From: Advenella sp. S44
Lineage (GTDB): Bacteria > Pseudomonadota > Gammaproteobacteria > Burkholderiales > Burkholderiaceae_B
Assembly: GCF_002810445.1 (NCBI RefSeq)
Contig: NZ_NEXS01000005.1
Coordinates: forward strand, 1 to 64,000
Length of the DNA: 64,000 nt
Reading direction: 5' to 3'
The translations under genes were made by a program, and so were the position numbers. Numbering within the stretch: the stretch's first letter is position 1; each line of letters starts with the position of its first letter. The notes under the pieces were generated by a model. That model searched no databases. It was given only the letters and a program-made list of their open reading frames with translations, and was not told the origin of the DNA. Shown here one piece after another: positions 44,288 through 53,231 of the stretch.

Positions 44288-44317
44288 AAAAAAAAGCCCG
44301 TCAGCCATTGCCGACGG
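44288..44317 (-). terminator. Intrinsic terminator of Spy-like gene
   Basis: On the minus strand CCGTCGGC-AATG-GCTGACGG is an eight-pair stem (one G-U) followed two bases later by a run of eight T. It lies about 70 bases after the stop at 44390. Confidence 0.85.
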
Positions 44318-44389
44318 ACTTCCAACAGTGACGTAATGCTGCCCTGCTTCGCCTCACTTCCCGAAAGACGACCAGGGCAAATGCCACGT

Positions 44390-45136
44390 TTACTGTTTTG
44401 GTGCTTCTGCTTCTGTTGCCGTGCTGTCAGCGGCAGCTTCGCTATCGGTGCTATCGGCCGCTTGTGTTTGCTTGGCGTCTTTCATTTTTGCACGCTCTTG
44501 TCCGGATTTATTGCGACGTTCTTTCCACTTGTCTGAACGTTCCTTAAAGTATTTTACGACAGTGGCTTTCTGATCAGCACTGAAAGTGTCCCATAGGCCA
44601 AGCCACTTGGCCTGATCATCGGTCCGCTTTTTCGCAAAATCGGCGTGCATCTCTTTCTGTGCTTCAAGCAGCGCTTTGGGATCAATATTGCCAGATTCCA
44701 GCTGCTTGCTGCGCTCTTGCTGATACTCGCGGAATGCTTCACGATTCGGCTTGTGTGCCTCCTTGCGTTCGTCTTTGATCGCCTTGAGTTTGGTTTGTTG
44801 CTCCTCGGTCAGCTTGAGGTCATCCACCAGTTTCTGACTGCCTCCACCGAGGCCGGGAATAACAATTGCCGCATTGCGCATACCCCGGTGATGACGGCCG
44901 TGTTTCTGACCCTCGGCTTTATGGTGCTTTTTGACACGGTGCTGCGGCTTTGCCTCAATGCGATGGTGTTCCATTGTCCCGTTTGATCCATTTTCAAACT
45001 GGACCGAAGGACTGATCGGCGTAGATTCGGTATCGGGCTTTAACGTTTGCGCGAAGGCAGTCGAGGCCACCGCTGCAGACAGCGCCCCGGCAAAAAGCGA
45101 TTTTGCGAGGAAAGAACCTGAAAATTGAACAGCCAT
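44390..45136 (-). CDS. Spy/CpxP-like periplasmic protein with LTxxQ motif
   Basis: A 248-residue exported protein. The signal peptide ends near ASTAFA-QT. A His/Lys-rich segment (about residues 55-85, HHRIEAKPQHRVKKHHKAEG, HGRHHRG) precedes a long alpha-helical region with the LTEEQQTKLKAIKDERKEA motif, characteristic of Spy/CpxP/Zra periplasmic chaperones. The C-terminal 30 residues repeat an ADST(D/A)(S/T)EA unit. The His-rich stretch could bind metal. A role in envelope stress or metal response is inferred from family only; no Cpx-type two-component genes are adjacent. Confidence 0.75.
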   Translation of the reverse strand: MAVQFSGSFLAKSLFAGALSAAVASTAFAQTLKPDTESTPISPSVQFENGSNGTMEHHRIEAKPQHRVKKHHKAEGQKHGRHHRGMRNAAIVIPGLGGGSQKLVDDLKLTEEQQTKLKAIKDERKEAHKPNREAFREYQQERSKQLESGNIDPKALLEAQKEMHADFAKKRTDDQAKWLGLWDTFSADQKATVVKYFKERSDKWKERRNKSGQERAKMKDAKQTQAADSTDSEAAADSTATEAEAPKQ

Positions 45137-45318
45137 ATTATTACTCCTTGTTTAGTCTGTCTTCACTAGCCTGTTGGTGATGTTTCCATTCTGGCTGAAA
45201 AGCAATTACAAGTGTGTTTCATTGGCGGTTAAAGTCTTTCAGTACATTTCCTTGCGCAGAACGTCAGGCAGCTGATATGGCACGCCAAACGTTAATGACG
45301 CCGCCCACCGGCACGGTG

Positions 45319-46098
45319 CTAGCGGTAATCCCAGGCGGCAAGGTATTCCTGCCACTGGGGCTTTTCGAGGGCGGTGAGGCTGCTGTGCACCAGGGCCACT
45401 TCCTGGTCATAGGCGGTTTTATCCAGCTCGCCTTTCATCAGGCGGAAACGACAGTAAACCAGCCATGTATTGACCACGTCGGTTTCGCAATATGCACGCA
45501 CCTCGTCAGCTTTGCCGTCGCGCCAAGCATCCCAGACCTGACTGCCATCCATGCCCAGTTTTCCGGGGAAGCCGCAGAGTTTAGCCAGCTGATCCAGCGG
45601 TGCATTGGCGCGTCCATTGAATTTGGCGAGCAGATCCATCAAGTCGATATGACGAGTGTGATAGCGGCTAATGTAGTTGTTATATTTGAATTCACGGTCA
45701 TCTTCTCCCATATCCCAGTAACGCGGTGCAGACAAACCGTGAATCAGGCAACGATAATGCAGGACGGGAAGATCGAACCCCGAGCCATTCCAGCTGACCA
45801 GCCTGGGCGTGTATCGCTCGATCGTCTTGAAAAAACCAGAAATAAGCACCGATTCGTCGTCGCCCGGCTCGCCAAGCGTGCGCACACGAAACCCATTGTC
45901 GTCCCGGAAGACGCAGCCGATGACGGCAATTTTTTGCAGATGCAAGGGAAAAAAATCATTGCCTGTCTGTTCAATGCGAAGCGCCCTGGCCCGCTCAATC
46001 ACTTCGTCGTCAGACAGGACATCATCCCAGTCATTTAACGCGCGCAGACCACTGGCGTCAGGAATGGTTTCAAGATCGAAAACAAGCGTTGGAATCAT
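45319..46098 (-). CDS. Predicted 3'-5' exonuclease, PolB-like (DEDDy)
   Basis: A 259-residue protein containing only the proofreading-type exonuclease fold (PF10108 type), with no polymerase. Catalytic acids are in VFDLETIPD (exo I), SWNGSGFDLPVL (exo II) and AYCETDVVNTWLVY (exo III, with the Tyr of DEDDy). It follows nlpD by 31 bases on the same strand. Biological role is unknown; DNA processing or repair is likely. Confidence 0.85.
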   Translation of the reverse strand: MIPTLVFDLETIPDASGLRALNDWDDVLSDDEVIERARALRIEQTGNDFFPLHLQKIAVIGCVFRDDNGFRVRTLGEPGDDESVLISGFFKTIERYTPRLVSWNGSGFDLPVLHYRCLIHGLSAPRYWDMGEDDREFKYNNYISRYHTRHIDLMDLLAKFNGRANAPLDQLAKLCGFPGKLGMDGSQVWDAWRDGKADEVRAYCETDVVNTWLVYCRFRLMKGELDKTAYDQEVALVHSSLTALEKPQWQEYLAAWDYR

Positions 46099-46129
46099 GG
46101 CGCGTTATGTTGTCAGACGAGGCTGTGAG

Positions 46130-46885
46130 TTAGCGACGCGGCAGGTAAGACAGCGGATTGACCGGTTGTCCGCGACGGCGAATTTCAAAGTGCAGGCGGG
46201 GCGAAGAGGTATCCGATTGCCCGACCTCAGCGATTTTCTGACCTTTGGTCACTTTTTGCCCATTCTTGACCAGCAGCTTGCTGTTATGCGCATAGGCCGA
46301 GATAAATCCATTGCTGTGCGAAATCAGAATCAGGTTACCCAGTCCACGCAAGCCATTGCCAACGTAAGACACGGTACCGGCCGCCGCAGCCGACACCGGA
46401 TCGCCAAGTTTTCCTTCGATATCAATACCCCGGGTGCTGGACGAAAACGCCGTCAGGATTTTTGACGAGCCGACCGGCCAGCCCCAGGAGACCGATGTGG
46501 CGTCGCTGGCTGGCGCGGGAGTGGCCGCTGAGCCACTGCCTGCGGCAGACGGTGTGGCGCTGCCTGCAACTGACGAATCGGTGGCAGTCGGACTGGCCGA
46601 CGCCGTTGACGACACGCGCAACCGTTGTCCAACCTCAAGTGACGGAGAGGACAGATTGTTCATGGACATCAGCTGGGAAACGCTGACGTTGTTGGCGCGG
46701 GAAATCTTGTAGAGCGTATCACCACGCTTCACAATATACTCGCCGGGGCCCGCTGGCGCGCGGCTGGCGGAACCAAGTTCGGAGACCGGCGCGCGAGACG
46801 AGGTTCCGCAACCGGCCAGCGTTGCGGCCAATACCAGGGATCCAACTAAAACCGGGAATTTTCTTTTCATTGAGTGAATCTGCAT
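46130..46885 (-). CDS. nlpD: NlpD-like lipoprotein, LysM plus degenerate LytM domain
   Basis: A 251-residue outer-membrane lipoprotein (lipobox LAGC) that in relatives activates cell-separation amidases. The LysM domain is GEYIVKRGDTLYKISRANNVSV, then a Ser/Ala/Pro linker, then the LytM domain from WGWPVGSSKILTAF to LHFEIRRRGQPVNPLSYL. The first zinc ligand His is replaced (TRGIDIEG), so it is probably a non-enzymatic activator like E. coli NlpD. A second Met at codon 6 is an alternative start. The third gene of surE-pcm-nlpD; rpoS does not follow. Confidence 0.9.
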   Translation of the reverse strand: MQIHSMKRKFPVLVGSLVLAATLAGCGTSSRAPVSELGSASRAPAGPGEYIVKRGDTLYKISRANNVSVSQLMSMNNLSSPSLEVGQRLRVSSTASASPTATDSSVAGSATPSAAGSGSAATPAPASDATSVSWGWPVGSSKILTAFSSSTRGIDIEGKLGDPVSAAAAGTVSYVGNGLRGLGNLILISHSNGFISAYAHNSKLLVKNGQKVTKGQKIAEVGQSDTSSPRLHFEIRRRGQPVNPLSYLPRR

Positions 46886-46946
46886 ATGTTTTACCTACCT
46901 GTTCAATGGATGCGTCACGTGTACGCAAAACGGGTATCTTCTCCTG

Positions 46947-47792
46947 TCACGATTGTATGCCCGCACGCAATGGTACAAAGCGTACAGGTTCAAGTTCCTT
47001 ACGATCCCAGCTGTTTACGCCGGTTCTTTCGATCAGTACCAGTTTCTGCTGATCGGAACCCTCTGGCGCAATCAGGCGGGCGCCTATGTCCAGCTGGTGC
47101 AGCAATGCGGGCGGAATCTGCAACCCGGCCGCCGCAATCACGATGGCATCAAATGGCGCAACCGATGGCATGCCAAGCATGCCATCACCATAAACCAGCC
47201 GCACGCGGGAAATCAGCTTGAGTTCACGCAGCGTAGCCCTGGCCATTTCGTATAGCGGCTTAATACGTTCAATTGTATACACTTCGCGGCACATTCCCGC
47301 CATCACGGCGGCTTGATAACCGCAACCGGTGCCGATCTCCAGCATTTTCTGCAGCTGGCGGCCTTCGGCCACCGCCGATAGCATCCGGGATACGACCCAG
47401 GGCTGCGAGATGGTCTGGGAAGAGCCGATGGGCAGTGCGGCGTCATCATACGCCCGGCTGATCAAGCCCGGGTCAATAAACTCATGGCGCGGAACAGCAC
47501 GCATCGCCTCTAGCACCCGTTCATCGGTAATTCCCTTCGTCCGAAGGCGCTCAACCATAACTGCACGCAGGCGCTCCGAATTCAAACCGATGTTCTGGCC
47601 GCTGCGGCCTGTATCGGAGCTATATGTCGGGGACGCCGGCCGGGCCTGGTTCCCGGCGACAATGATTCGGGTGTTGCTATTGGTCGGCGTAATTTTAATT
47701 TTGTTGGACGGAAAAGACAGACGTGAGCGGCTTTCGTTAACATCATTTACATTTCCGAACGCAGAGCTGGAGCCATATGGGGGTTTACGCAT
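46947..47792 (-). CDS. pcm: Protein-L-isoaspartate O-methyltransferase
   Basis: A 281-residue SAM-dependent repair enzyme for isoaspartyl residues. Motif I is [14 protein letters not shown], preceded by [16 protein letters not shown], and [14 protein letters not shown] and [13 protein letters not shown] follow. The first 68 residues are an unstructured, Ser/Asn-rich extension absent from E. coli Pcm but common in beta-proteobacterial versions. Its start overlaps the surE stop by eight bases. Confidence 0.92.
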   Translation of the reverse strand: MRKPPYGSSSAFGNVNDVNESRSRLSFPSNKIKITPTNSNTRIIVAGNQARPASPTYSSDTGRSGQNIGLNSERLRAVMVERLRTKGITDERVLEAMRAVPRHEFIDPGLISRAYDDAALPIGSSQTISQPWVVSRMLSAVAEGRQLQKMLEIGTGCGYQAAVMAGMCREVYTIERIKPLYEMARATLRELKLISRVRLVYGDGMLGMPSVAPFDAIVIAAAGLQIPPALLHQLDIGARLIAPEGSDQQKLVLIERTGVNSWDRKELEPVRFVPLRAGIQS

Positions 47793-48540
47793 TACTTAAC
47801 TCCACCCAGCTGCGCGCCTGATTCAGCTGCTTGTAATGTGTCAGATCCAGTTGCAGCGGCGTCACAGCGATCAAGCCCTGACTGGTCGCGCCAAAATCGG
47901 TATCTTCAGCGAAATCGGCGACCTCGCCCACCATGCCGATCCAGTAAATGGGCTCGCCGGCCGGATTGTTGCTCTTGATGACCGGTTGCGAAGGATGACG
48001 CCTGCCAAGACGCGTCACGCGCAGCGAGCTCCAATGGTGTTCCGGCAATGGCGGAATATTGACACTGAGCAAAACAGGCGCCGGAAACGGATTGGCAAGT
48101 TGATGACGCACGATCTGTGCGGCGATTTTGGTGGCCGCTTCCAGTTGCGGCCAGTTCTTTTCAGTCAGGGAAAAGGCAATGGACGGGATGCCAAACAGAT
48201 AGCCTTCGGTTGCCGCTGCTACGGTGCCTGAATACAGCGTATCTTCACCCAGGTTCGCGCCGTTATTGATGCCCGATACAACCAGATCGGGCCGATGGTC
48301 CAACAACCCGGTGAGCGCGACGTGCACGCAATCGGAAGGCGTACCATTCAGATAATAGTCGCCCGACGGCGTTCGCCGTACAGACAGCGGCCGATTCAAT
48401 GTGAGGGAATTGGAAGCACCACTGTGATTGACTTCAGGCGCAACGACCGTGACCTCGGCAAACCCGCGTAGCGCCTCGGCCAGGGCCTGCACACCCTCGG
48501 CATTGTAACCATCATCGTTCGACACCAATATTCGTTTCAT
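47785..48540 (-). CDS. surE: 5'/3'-nucleotidase SurE
   Basis: A 251-residue metal-dependent phosphatase for nucleoside monophosphates. The signature [21 protein letters not shown] carries the metal Asp pair; [15 protein letters not shown] and [26 protein letters not shown] are conserved. It is the first gene of surE-pcm-nlpD and is divergent from plsY. Confidence 0.95.
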   Translation of the reverse strand: MKRILVSNDDGYNAEGVQALAEALRGFAEVTVVAPEVNHSGASNSLTLNRPLSVRRTPSGDYYLNGTPSDCVHVALTGLLDHRPDLVVSGINNGANLGEDTLYSGTVAAATEGYLFGIPSIAFSLTEKNWPQLEAATKIAAQIVRHQLANPFPAPVLLSVNIPPLPEHHWSSLRVTRLGRRHPSQPVIKSNNPAGEPIYWIGMVGEVADFAEDTDFGATSQGLIAVTPLQLDLTHYKQLNQARSWVELSNA

Positions 48541-48657
48541 TCAGATCGCAACCAGACATTATTCCCCCTGTATTGTACATGGATCAACCGATACGCGGGA
48601 GACGATATCCTGTTCGGCAATACGAAAGGGATCTGTATATAATCGTGTGTTCCGGTA

Positions 48658-49308
48658 ATGATTACGACGATAATGAATAACTTGCTCTGGGCCATTGTTG
48701 CCCTGCTCGCCGCCTACCTGATAGGTTCTGTCTCTTTTGCCATGGTCTCCAGCCGCCTGTTCCGCTTGCAGGATCCGCGCACCTTTGGTTCGGGCAACCC
48801 TGGCGCGACCAATATGCTGCGCACGGGAAATCGAAAGGCCGCTCTGTTCACCCTGCTGGGGGATGCCTTCAAAGGCTGGCTAGCCGTGGCGCTTGCGATT
48901 TATCTGGCGCCCATAGCGGGCTTCACAGACAGCACGATCGCACTCGTGGCCATTGCCGTGTTCCTTGGACACATCTATTCATGCTTTCTTAACTTCAAGG
49001 GCGGCAAAGGCGTGGCCACGGCGGTGGGCGTGCTGTTCGCCCTACAGCCCTGGCTGGCGGTGGCGACCATTGCGACCTGGCTAATTATTGCCGTTTTCTT
49101 TCGCTACTCTTCCCTGGCGGCTCTGGTGGCTGCGGTATTTGCGCCGTTCTATTATTTTCTGGGCGGGCAGCTTGCGTGGCCGTTTTCCCTGCCATGGTTT
49201 CTGGCCATTTGTTTTCTGACTGTCGTGCTGCTCATCAAACACAAGAAGAACATTGCCAATCTGATGGCCGGGACTGAGTCAAAAATCGGCCAGAAGAAAA
49301 AATCCTGA
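48658..49308 (+). CDS. plsY: Acyl-phosphate:glycerol-3-phosphate acyltransferase
   Basis: A 216-residue inner-membrane enzyme making lysophosphatidic acid from acyl phosphate, with five membrane spans. Conserved motifs are [30 protein letters not shown] and [20 protein letters not shown]. An ATG five codons later (48673) is an equally good start; neither has a strong ribosome site. It converges on tsaD with a nine-base gap. Confidence 0.93.
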   Translation: MITTIMNNLLWAIVALLAAYLIGSVSFAMVSSRLFRLQDPRTFGSGNPGATNMLRTGNRKAALFTLLGDAFKGWLAVALAIYLAPIAGFTDSTIALVAIAVFLGHIYSCFLNFKGGKGVATAVGVLFALQPWLAVATIATWLIIAVFFRYSSLAALVAAVFAPFYYFLGGQLAWPFSLPWFLAICFLTVVLLIKHKKNIANLMAGTESKIGQKKKS

Positions 49309-49317
49309 TTCGACCAA

Positions 49318-50352
49318 TCAAACGCTGATATCGGCCAGATCCCACCGCGGATGCACAGCAGCATCATCGGGACGGTGCATTTTGTCCACCAGGCCTGCCT
49401 TGATCCGTTCGGCCGCGGCATGGGCAATCATTGCGCCGTTGTCTGTGCATAGCGCCAATGGCGGAAAAAAGACTTCGCCCTTGTGCTTTTGCATCTGGCC
49501 AGTCAGGTATTCGCGCAATTGCCGGTTAGCGCCCACCCCGCCGGCAACGACCAGGCGGTTGCTCCCGCTTGCCTTGACTGCCTTCATTGCCTTGTAGCCC
49601 AGTACCTGGACAATTGCACTCTGCACCGAAGCGGCCAGGTCCTGCCGTTGCTTGTCATTGAGCGGCCCTTGCTGCTCAAGCTTGCGCAGCGTGGTTAACA
49701 CCGCCGTTTTCAACCCCGAAAAGCTGAAATCCAGATCACCGCTATGCATCATCGGACGCGGCAAATCGTAGGCCTTTGGGTTCCCCTTGTCGGCAAGTGC
49801 AGCCAGAGCGGGGCCGCCCGGATAAGGCAGACCCATCAGTTTGGCAGATTTATCAAAGGCTTCGCCGGCCGCATCATCCAGCGTCTCACCCAGCAGCTCA
49901 TATTGGCCAATGGCCTTCACATGCATTAGTTGGGTATGTCCGCCAGAAACCAGCAGCGCGACGTAAGGAAAGTCGGGAACTGCCTCAGCCAGCATCGGCG
50001 AGAGCAAATGACCTTCCAGATGATGGATGGGTATGGTGGGAATGTTCAGGCTCCAAGCCAGGGCGCGGGCTACTGATGCCCCTACCAGCAGCGCCCCAGC
50101 CAGACCAGGGCCCGCCGTATAAGCCACCGCATCAATATCTTCGAGCGTCAGCTTTGCATGACGCAACACTTCGCGGGTTAGCGGCAAGACACGGCGAATA
50201 TGATCGCGCGAGGCCAGTTCGGGGACGACACCGCCATAGGCCTGATGCATGGCAATCTGGCTATGCAGCGCATGTGCCAGCAGGCCCGATTGCGTGCTCA
50301 CCAGTGCGACACCGGTTTCGTCACAGGAGCTTTCAATGCCGAGAATGATCAT
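49318..50352 (-). CDS. tsaD: tRNA N6-adenosine threonylcarbamoyltransferase subunit TsaD
   Basis: A 344-residue ASKHA-fold enzyme that, with TsaB and TsaE, transfers threonylcarbamoyl to A37 of ANN-decoding tRNAs. It starts [18 protein letters not shown]. Metal ligands are in [16 protein letters not shown] and [12 protein letters not shown], with [10 protein letters not shown] and [12 protein letters not shown] further on. The usual partner rpsU is not next to it. Single gene between convergent plsY and divergent purine permease. Confidence 0.95.
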   Translation of the reverse strand: MIILGIESSCDETGVALVSTQSGLLAHALHSQIAMHQAYGGVVPELASRDHIRRVLPLTREVLRHAKLTLEDIDAVAYTAGPGLAGALLVGASVARALAWSLNIPTIPIHHLEGHLLSPMLAEAVPDFPYVALLVSGGHTQLMHVKAIGQYELLGETLDDAAGEAFDKSAKLMGLPYPGGPALAALADKGNPKAYDLPRPMMHSGDLDFSFSGLKTAVLTTLRKLEQQGPLNDKQRQDLAASVQSAIVQVLGYKAMKAVKASGSNRLVVAGGVGANRQLREYLTGQMQKHKGEVFFPPLALCTDNGAMIAHAAAERIKAGLVDKMHRPDDAAVHPRWDLADISV

Positions 50353-50574
50353 AAATTACCTGTCCCACGGCCGGCTCGATGCCTTGTTGCGCCTGACGAC
50401 AAGACACAGGTTGTCGTGGCCGTGATGCCAATACCTTGCGGGAAAAAAATGTTGCAGATTAAAGACGATATGGATTATTTGCCGATATGGCGCAGTCGGC
50501 GCGCGTCATTAACTGTAAAGAATACGCTACAGTTGCAATTGTACACATGTATCTGTTTATTAGGAGTTTTGTTC

Positions 50575-51864
50575 ATGCTGGAATCACTGTTCAAGCTCAG
50601 GGAACATGGCACGAATATCCGTACGGAAATTCTTGCCGGTCTGACGACTTTCCTGACGATGTCTTATATTATATTCGTGAACCCCGATATTCTGGGCACC
50701 ACGGGCATGGATAAAGGCGCTGTTTTTGTTGCAACTTGCCTGGCCGCAGCCTTGGGCTGCCTTGTCATGGCGTTCCTGGCCAATTGGCCCATCGGTATGG
50801 CACCGGGCATGGGATTGAATGCCTTTTTTGCTTTCGGCGTAGTCGGATCAATGGGCTATACGTGGCAACAGGCGCTAGGCGCCGTTTTTGTTTCCGGCGT
50901 TATTTTTCTGATCCTTTCGGCCACCGGCATTCGTAAATGGCTCATCGAAGGGATTCCGAAATCGTTGCGCTCGGCGATTGTTGCGGGTATCGGTTTGTTC
51001 CTGGCCTTGATTGCCCTTAAATCGGCAGGCATTGTTGTCGGCAACGAAGCGACACTTGTCGCCCAGGGCGATCTGAAATCCCCCACGGTGTTGCTGGCCA
51101 TACTCGGCTTTTTTGTCATCGTCTGCCTGGACAGTTTGCGCGTCAAGGGCGCGATTCTTATTGGCATTCTGGTTGTGACTGTGTTGTCTGCACTGTTTGG
51201 ATTTAGCGCGCCCATTACCAGCGTTGTGTCGGCGCCTCCCAGTATTGCGCCCACTTTTATGCAACTGGATATTGCCGGTGTATTGAACCAGGGCTTTTTG
51301 CACATTATTCTGGTCTTCGTGCTGGTGGAGGTCTTTGACGCCACCGGTACCCTGATCGGTGTGGCCCGTCGGGCCAACCTGTTGCCGGAAGGCAAGCCCA
51401 ATCGCCTGGGTCGGGCGCTGTTTGCAGACAGTACTGCCATTCTGGCCGGCTCTGCTTTGGGTACCAGTAGCACAACTGCGTTTGTCGAAAGCGCGGCCGG
51501 TGTCCAGGCTGGGGGACGCACGGGCATGACCGCGCTGGTGGTCGGCATCCTGTTTCTATTGTCTTTGTTCTTTGCGCCGCTGGCCAGCGTCGTGCCTTCC
51601 TACGCGACCGCGCCCGCCCTGCTCTATGTCGCCGGCCTCATGGTGCGCGAGTTGGTTGAAGTGGAATGGAATGACATTACCAATGCTATTCCTGCTGCCC
51701 TGACTGCAATTATCATGCCCTTTACTTATTCTATCGCCGAGGGTATTGCGTTTGGATTTATCAGTTATGTAGTCATCAAAACGTTCACGGGGCGTTTCCG
51801 TGAGATTCATATTGCAACACTGATTATCGCTCTGTTATTTGTCTTGCGTTTCGCGCTCGAGTAA
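50575..51864 (+). CDS. NCS2-family purine permease (AzgA/GhxP-like)
   Basis: A 429-residue transporter of the hypoxanthine/guanine/adenine type. The start is fixed by AGGAG at 50562-50566, eight bases before the ATG at 50575; a longer frame upstream overlaps tsaD and is rejected. Marks are LRTEILAGLTTFLTMSYIIFVNP-like start, MAPGMGLNAFFAF in TM3, EVFDATGTLIGVARR and GTSSTTAFVESAAGVQAGGRTG in TM8-10. About 13-14 membrane spans. Purine specificity within this subfamily is likely but the exact base is unknown. Confidence 0.9.
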   Translation: MLESLFKLREHGTNIRTEILAGLTTFLTMSYIIFVNPDILGTTGMDKGAVFVATCLAAALGCLVMAFLANWPIGMAPGMGLNAFFAFGVVGSMGYTWQQALGAVFVSGVIFLILSATGIRKWLIEGIPKSLRSAIVAGIGLFLALIALKSAGIVVGNEATLVAQGDLKSPTVLLAILGFFVIVCLDSLRVKGAILIGILVVTVLSALFGFSAPITSVVSAPPSIAPTFMQLDIAGVLNQGFLHIILVFVLVEVFDATGTLIGVARRANLLPEGKPNRLGRALFADSTAILAGSALGTSSTTAFVESAAGVQAGGRTGMTALVVGILFLLSLFFAPLASVVPSYATAPALLYVAGLMVRELVEVEWNDITNAIPAALTAIIMPFTYSIAEGIAFGFISYVVIKTFTGRFREIHIATLIIALLFVLRFALE

Positions 51865-51892
51865 AACAAAAAATCGCAACTGCGCTGCTGTC

Positions 51893-51972
51893 GGCAAAGG
51901 CGCCCGGTGTAATAACCAGGCGCCTTTGCCGTTGTGGACGCAACAGGCGCGCATCCATACGCGCGCCTGTTG
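51893..51972. repeat. Two adjacent perfect 12-pair hairpins after purine permease
   Basis: The first hairpin has arms GGCAAAGGCGCC (51893-51904) and GGCGCCTTTGCC (51919-51930) with a 14-base loop. The second has arms CAACAGGCGCGC (51941-51952) and GCGCGCCTGTTG (51961-51972) with an eight-base loop. They are ten bases apart. Neither is followed by a T-run on the plus strand, so they are not standard intrinsic terminators. Confidence 0.85.
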
Positions 51973-52137
51973 GTCAGGCGCACTTACGTTCAGGTTTATA
52001 TCGTTAACAATTGAATTACACTTGCCTCTCATAGGCATTCATAATGAGGGCAATAAAAATATTCAACTAGTAATTCACGGTTGCTGCCCCTATATTCATT
52101 GGATGACAAACGGTCTGCAACTTAAACTGGAGAAAGA

Positions 52138-52524
52138 ATGATGCCCATTACCGAACTGACTAAAGACACCTTCCAGCAAGCTATCAAGGAAGACAATACA
52201 CTGATTATTGATTTCTGGGCGCCCTGGTGCGGCCCGTGCAAACAATTTGCCCCCACCTTTGAAAGTGCAGCCGAAGCGCATCCCGGTATTGAGTTTGCCA
52301 AAGTCAATACTGAAGAAGAACAGGAGTTGGCAGGTGCCCTGGGCATCCGTTCCATTCCGACTTTAATGGTATTTCGCGAACGCGTAATGCTATTTTCACA
52401 AGCCGGTGCACTCAGTGCCGGCCAATTGGATGAATTGCTTGAAAAGGTTGAGGCCGTTGATATGGAAAAAGTGCATCAGGAAATTGCCACTGCAGAAGCC
52501 AAGGCCGCTGAAGAAAACTCCTGA
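52138..52524 (+). CDS. Thioredoxin-family protein
   Basis: A 128-residue cytosolic protein with the thioredoxin fold. The active site is WAPWCGPCKQFAP (Cys31, Cys34) and the cis-Pro lies in RSIPTLMVF. The C-terminal 25 residues are a charged Glu/Ala/Lys helix beyond the usual thioredoxin end at about 105, so this is a thioredoxin-like protein rather than the main TrxA. GGAG precedes either of two adjacent Met starts. Followed by a strong bidirectional terminator. Confidence 0.9.
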   Translation: MMPITELTKDTFQQAIKEDNTLIIDFWAPWCGPCKQFAPTFESAAEAHPGIEFAKVNTEEEQELAGALGIRSIPTLMVFRERVMLFSQAGALSAGQLDELLEKVEAVDMEKVHQEIATAEAKAAEENS

Positions 52525-52558
52525 GGCCAAAACGCTTAACATTCACAATGTCTAATTG

Positions 52559-52596
52559 AAAGGCCCGGGCCGGTAAAGTACCGAACCCGGGCCTTT
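52559..52596. terminator. Strong bidirectional hairpin terminator
   Basis: AAAGGCCCGGG (52559-52569) pairs fully with CCCGGGCCTTT (52586-52596), and an inner CGGTA/TACCG stem extends it. It lies between the convergent thioredoxin-like and yigZ genes. Short A and T ends suit both directions. Confidence 0.8.
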
Positions 52597-52626
52597 AGCC
52601 CTCCTGACCAACTGCGAATTATGGGG

Positions 52627-53217
52627 TCAGACCGTCCACTGGCCCTTTCCTTTTGTCTGGTCGGTGTAGACCTGCTCCACAAGAGCCAGTTCAGTGACAG
52701 GAATCGTCAATGTCCACATCACGCCTTCTGCATCAAAACTTTCATCTGTGATAACGGCGCCGGCTTGCGTAAGGCGCACCCGGACTCTGTCGATATCCGA
52801 ATAATTACACGTGCAATAGGCGGTCTGAGAAGGAATGATGACCGACTTTGGTGCCGCGTCCAGGCATTTGGCCGCGCAGCCGCCATAAGCTCTTACCAGG
52901 CCGCCGGTGCCCAGCTTTGTTCCGCCGAAATACCGGATAACCAGGACAGCCACATCCGTCAAGCCTTTGCCTTCTATTGCCTGTAAGATCGGCCGGCCAG
53001 CCGTTCCGCCGGGCTCACCGTCATCATTGAAACGGTATCCCTCGGCTGTCTTATAGGCCCAGCAATTATGAGTTGCACCGGAATCACCCACGGAGGCAAA
53101 GAAAGCCAGCGCCTGCGCGCCGGTGGCTACCGGCGCGGCATGGGCAATGAAGCGGCTCTTTTTTATTTCTTCTTCGAAACTGCACGCGGCCGTGAGCGTT
53201 GATAATAAATCGGCCAT
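52627..53217 (-). CDS. yigZ: YigZ/IMPACT family protein
   Basis: A 196-residue protein of the UPF0029 family. The N-terminal domain has IKKSRFIAHAAPV, THNCWAYK, RFNDDGEPGGTAGRPIL and VIRYFGGTKLGTGGLVRAYGGC; a smaller ferredoxin-like C-terminal domain (DUF1949) follows. Eukaryotic IMPACT affects translation control; the bacterial role is not established. It starts 14 bases after ybiT stops and is probably co-transcribed. Confidence 0.92.
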   Translation of the reverse strand: MADLLSTLTAACSFEEEIKKSRFIAHAAPVATGAQALAFFASVGDSGATHNCWAYKTAEGYRFNDDGEPGGTAGRPILQAIEGKGLTDVAVLVIRYFGGTKLGTGGLVRAYGGCAAKCLDAAPKSVIIPSQTAYCTCNYSDIDRVRVRLTQAGAVITDESFDAEGVMWTLTIPVTELALVEQVYTDQTKGKGQWTV

Positions 53218-53231
53218 CCGATTGCGGTCCC

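Noticed and set aside
50200-50574. Upstream extension of the purine permease frame
   Set aside because: It overlaps tsaD on the other strand and lacks family similarity; AGGAG before the ATG at 50575 fixes the start.
50353-50574. Possible purine riboswitch before the purine permease gene
   Set aside because: The region lacks the conserved purine-aptamer core and loop pattern; only a normal ribosome site is evident.
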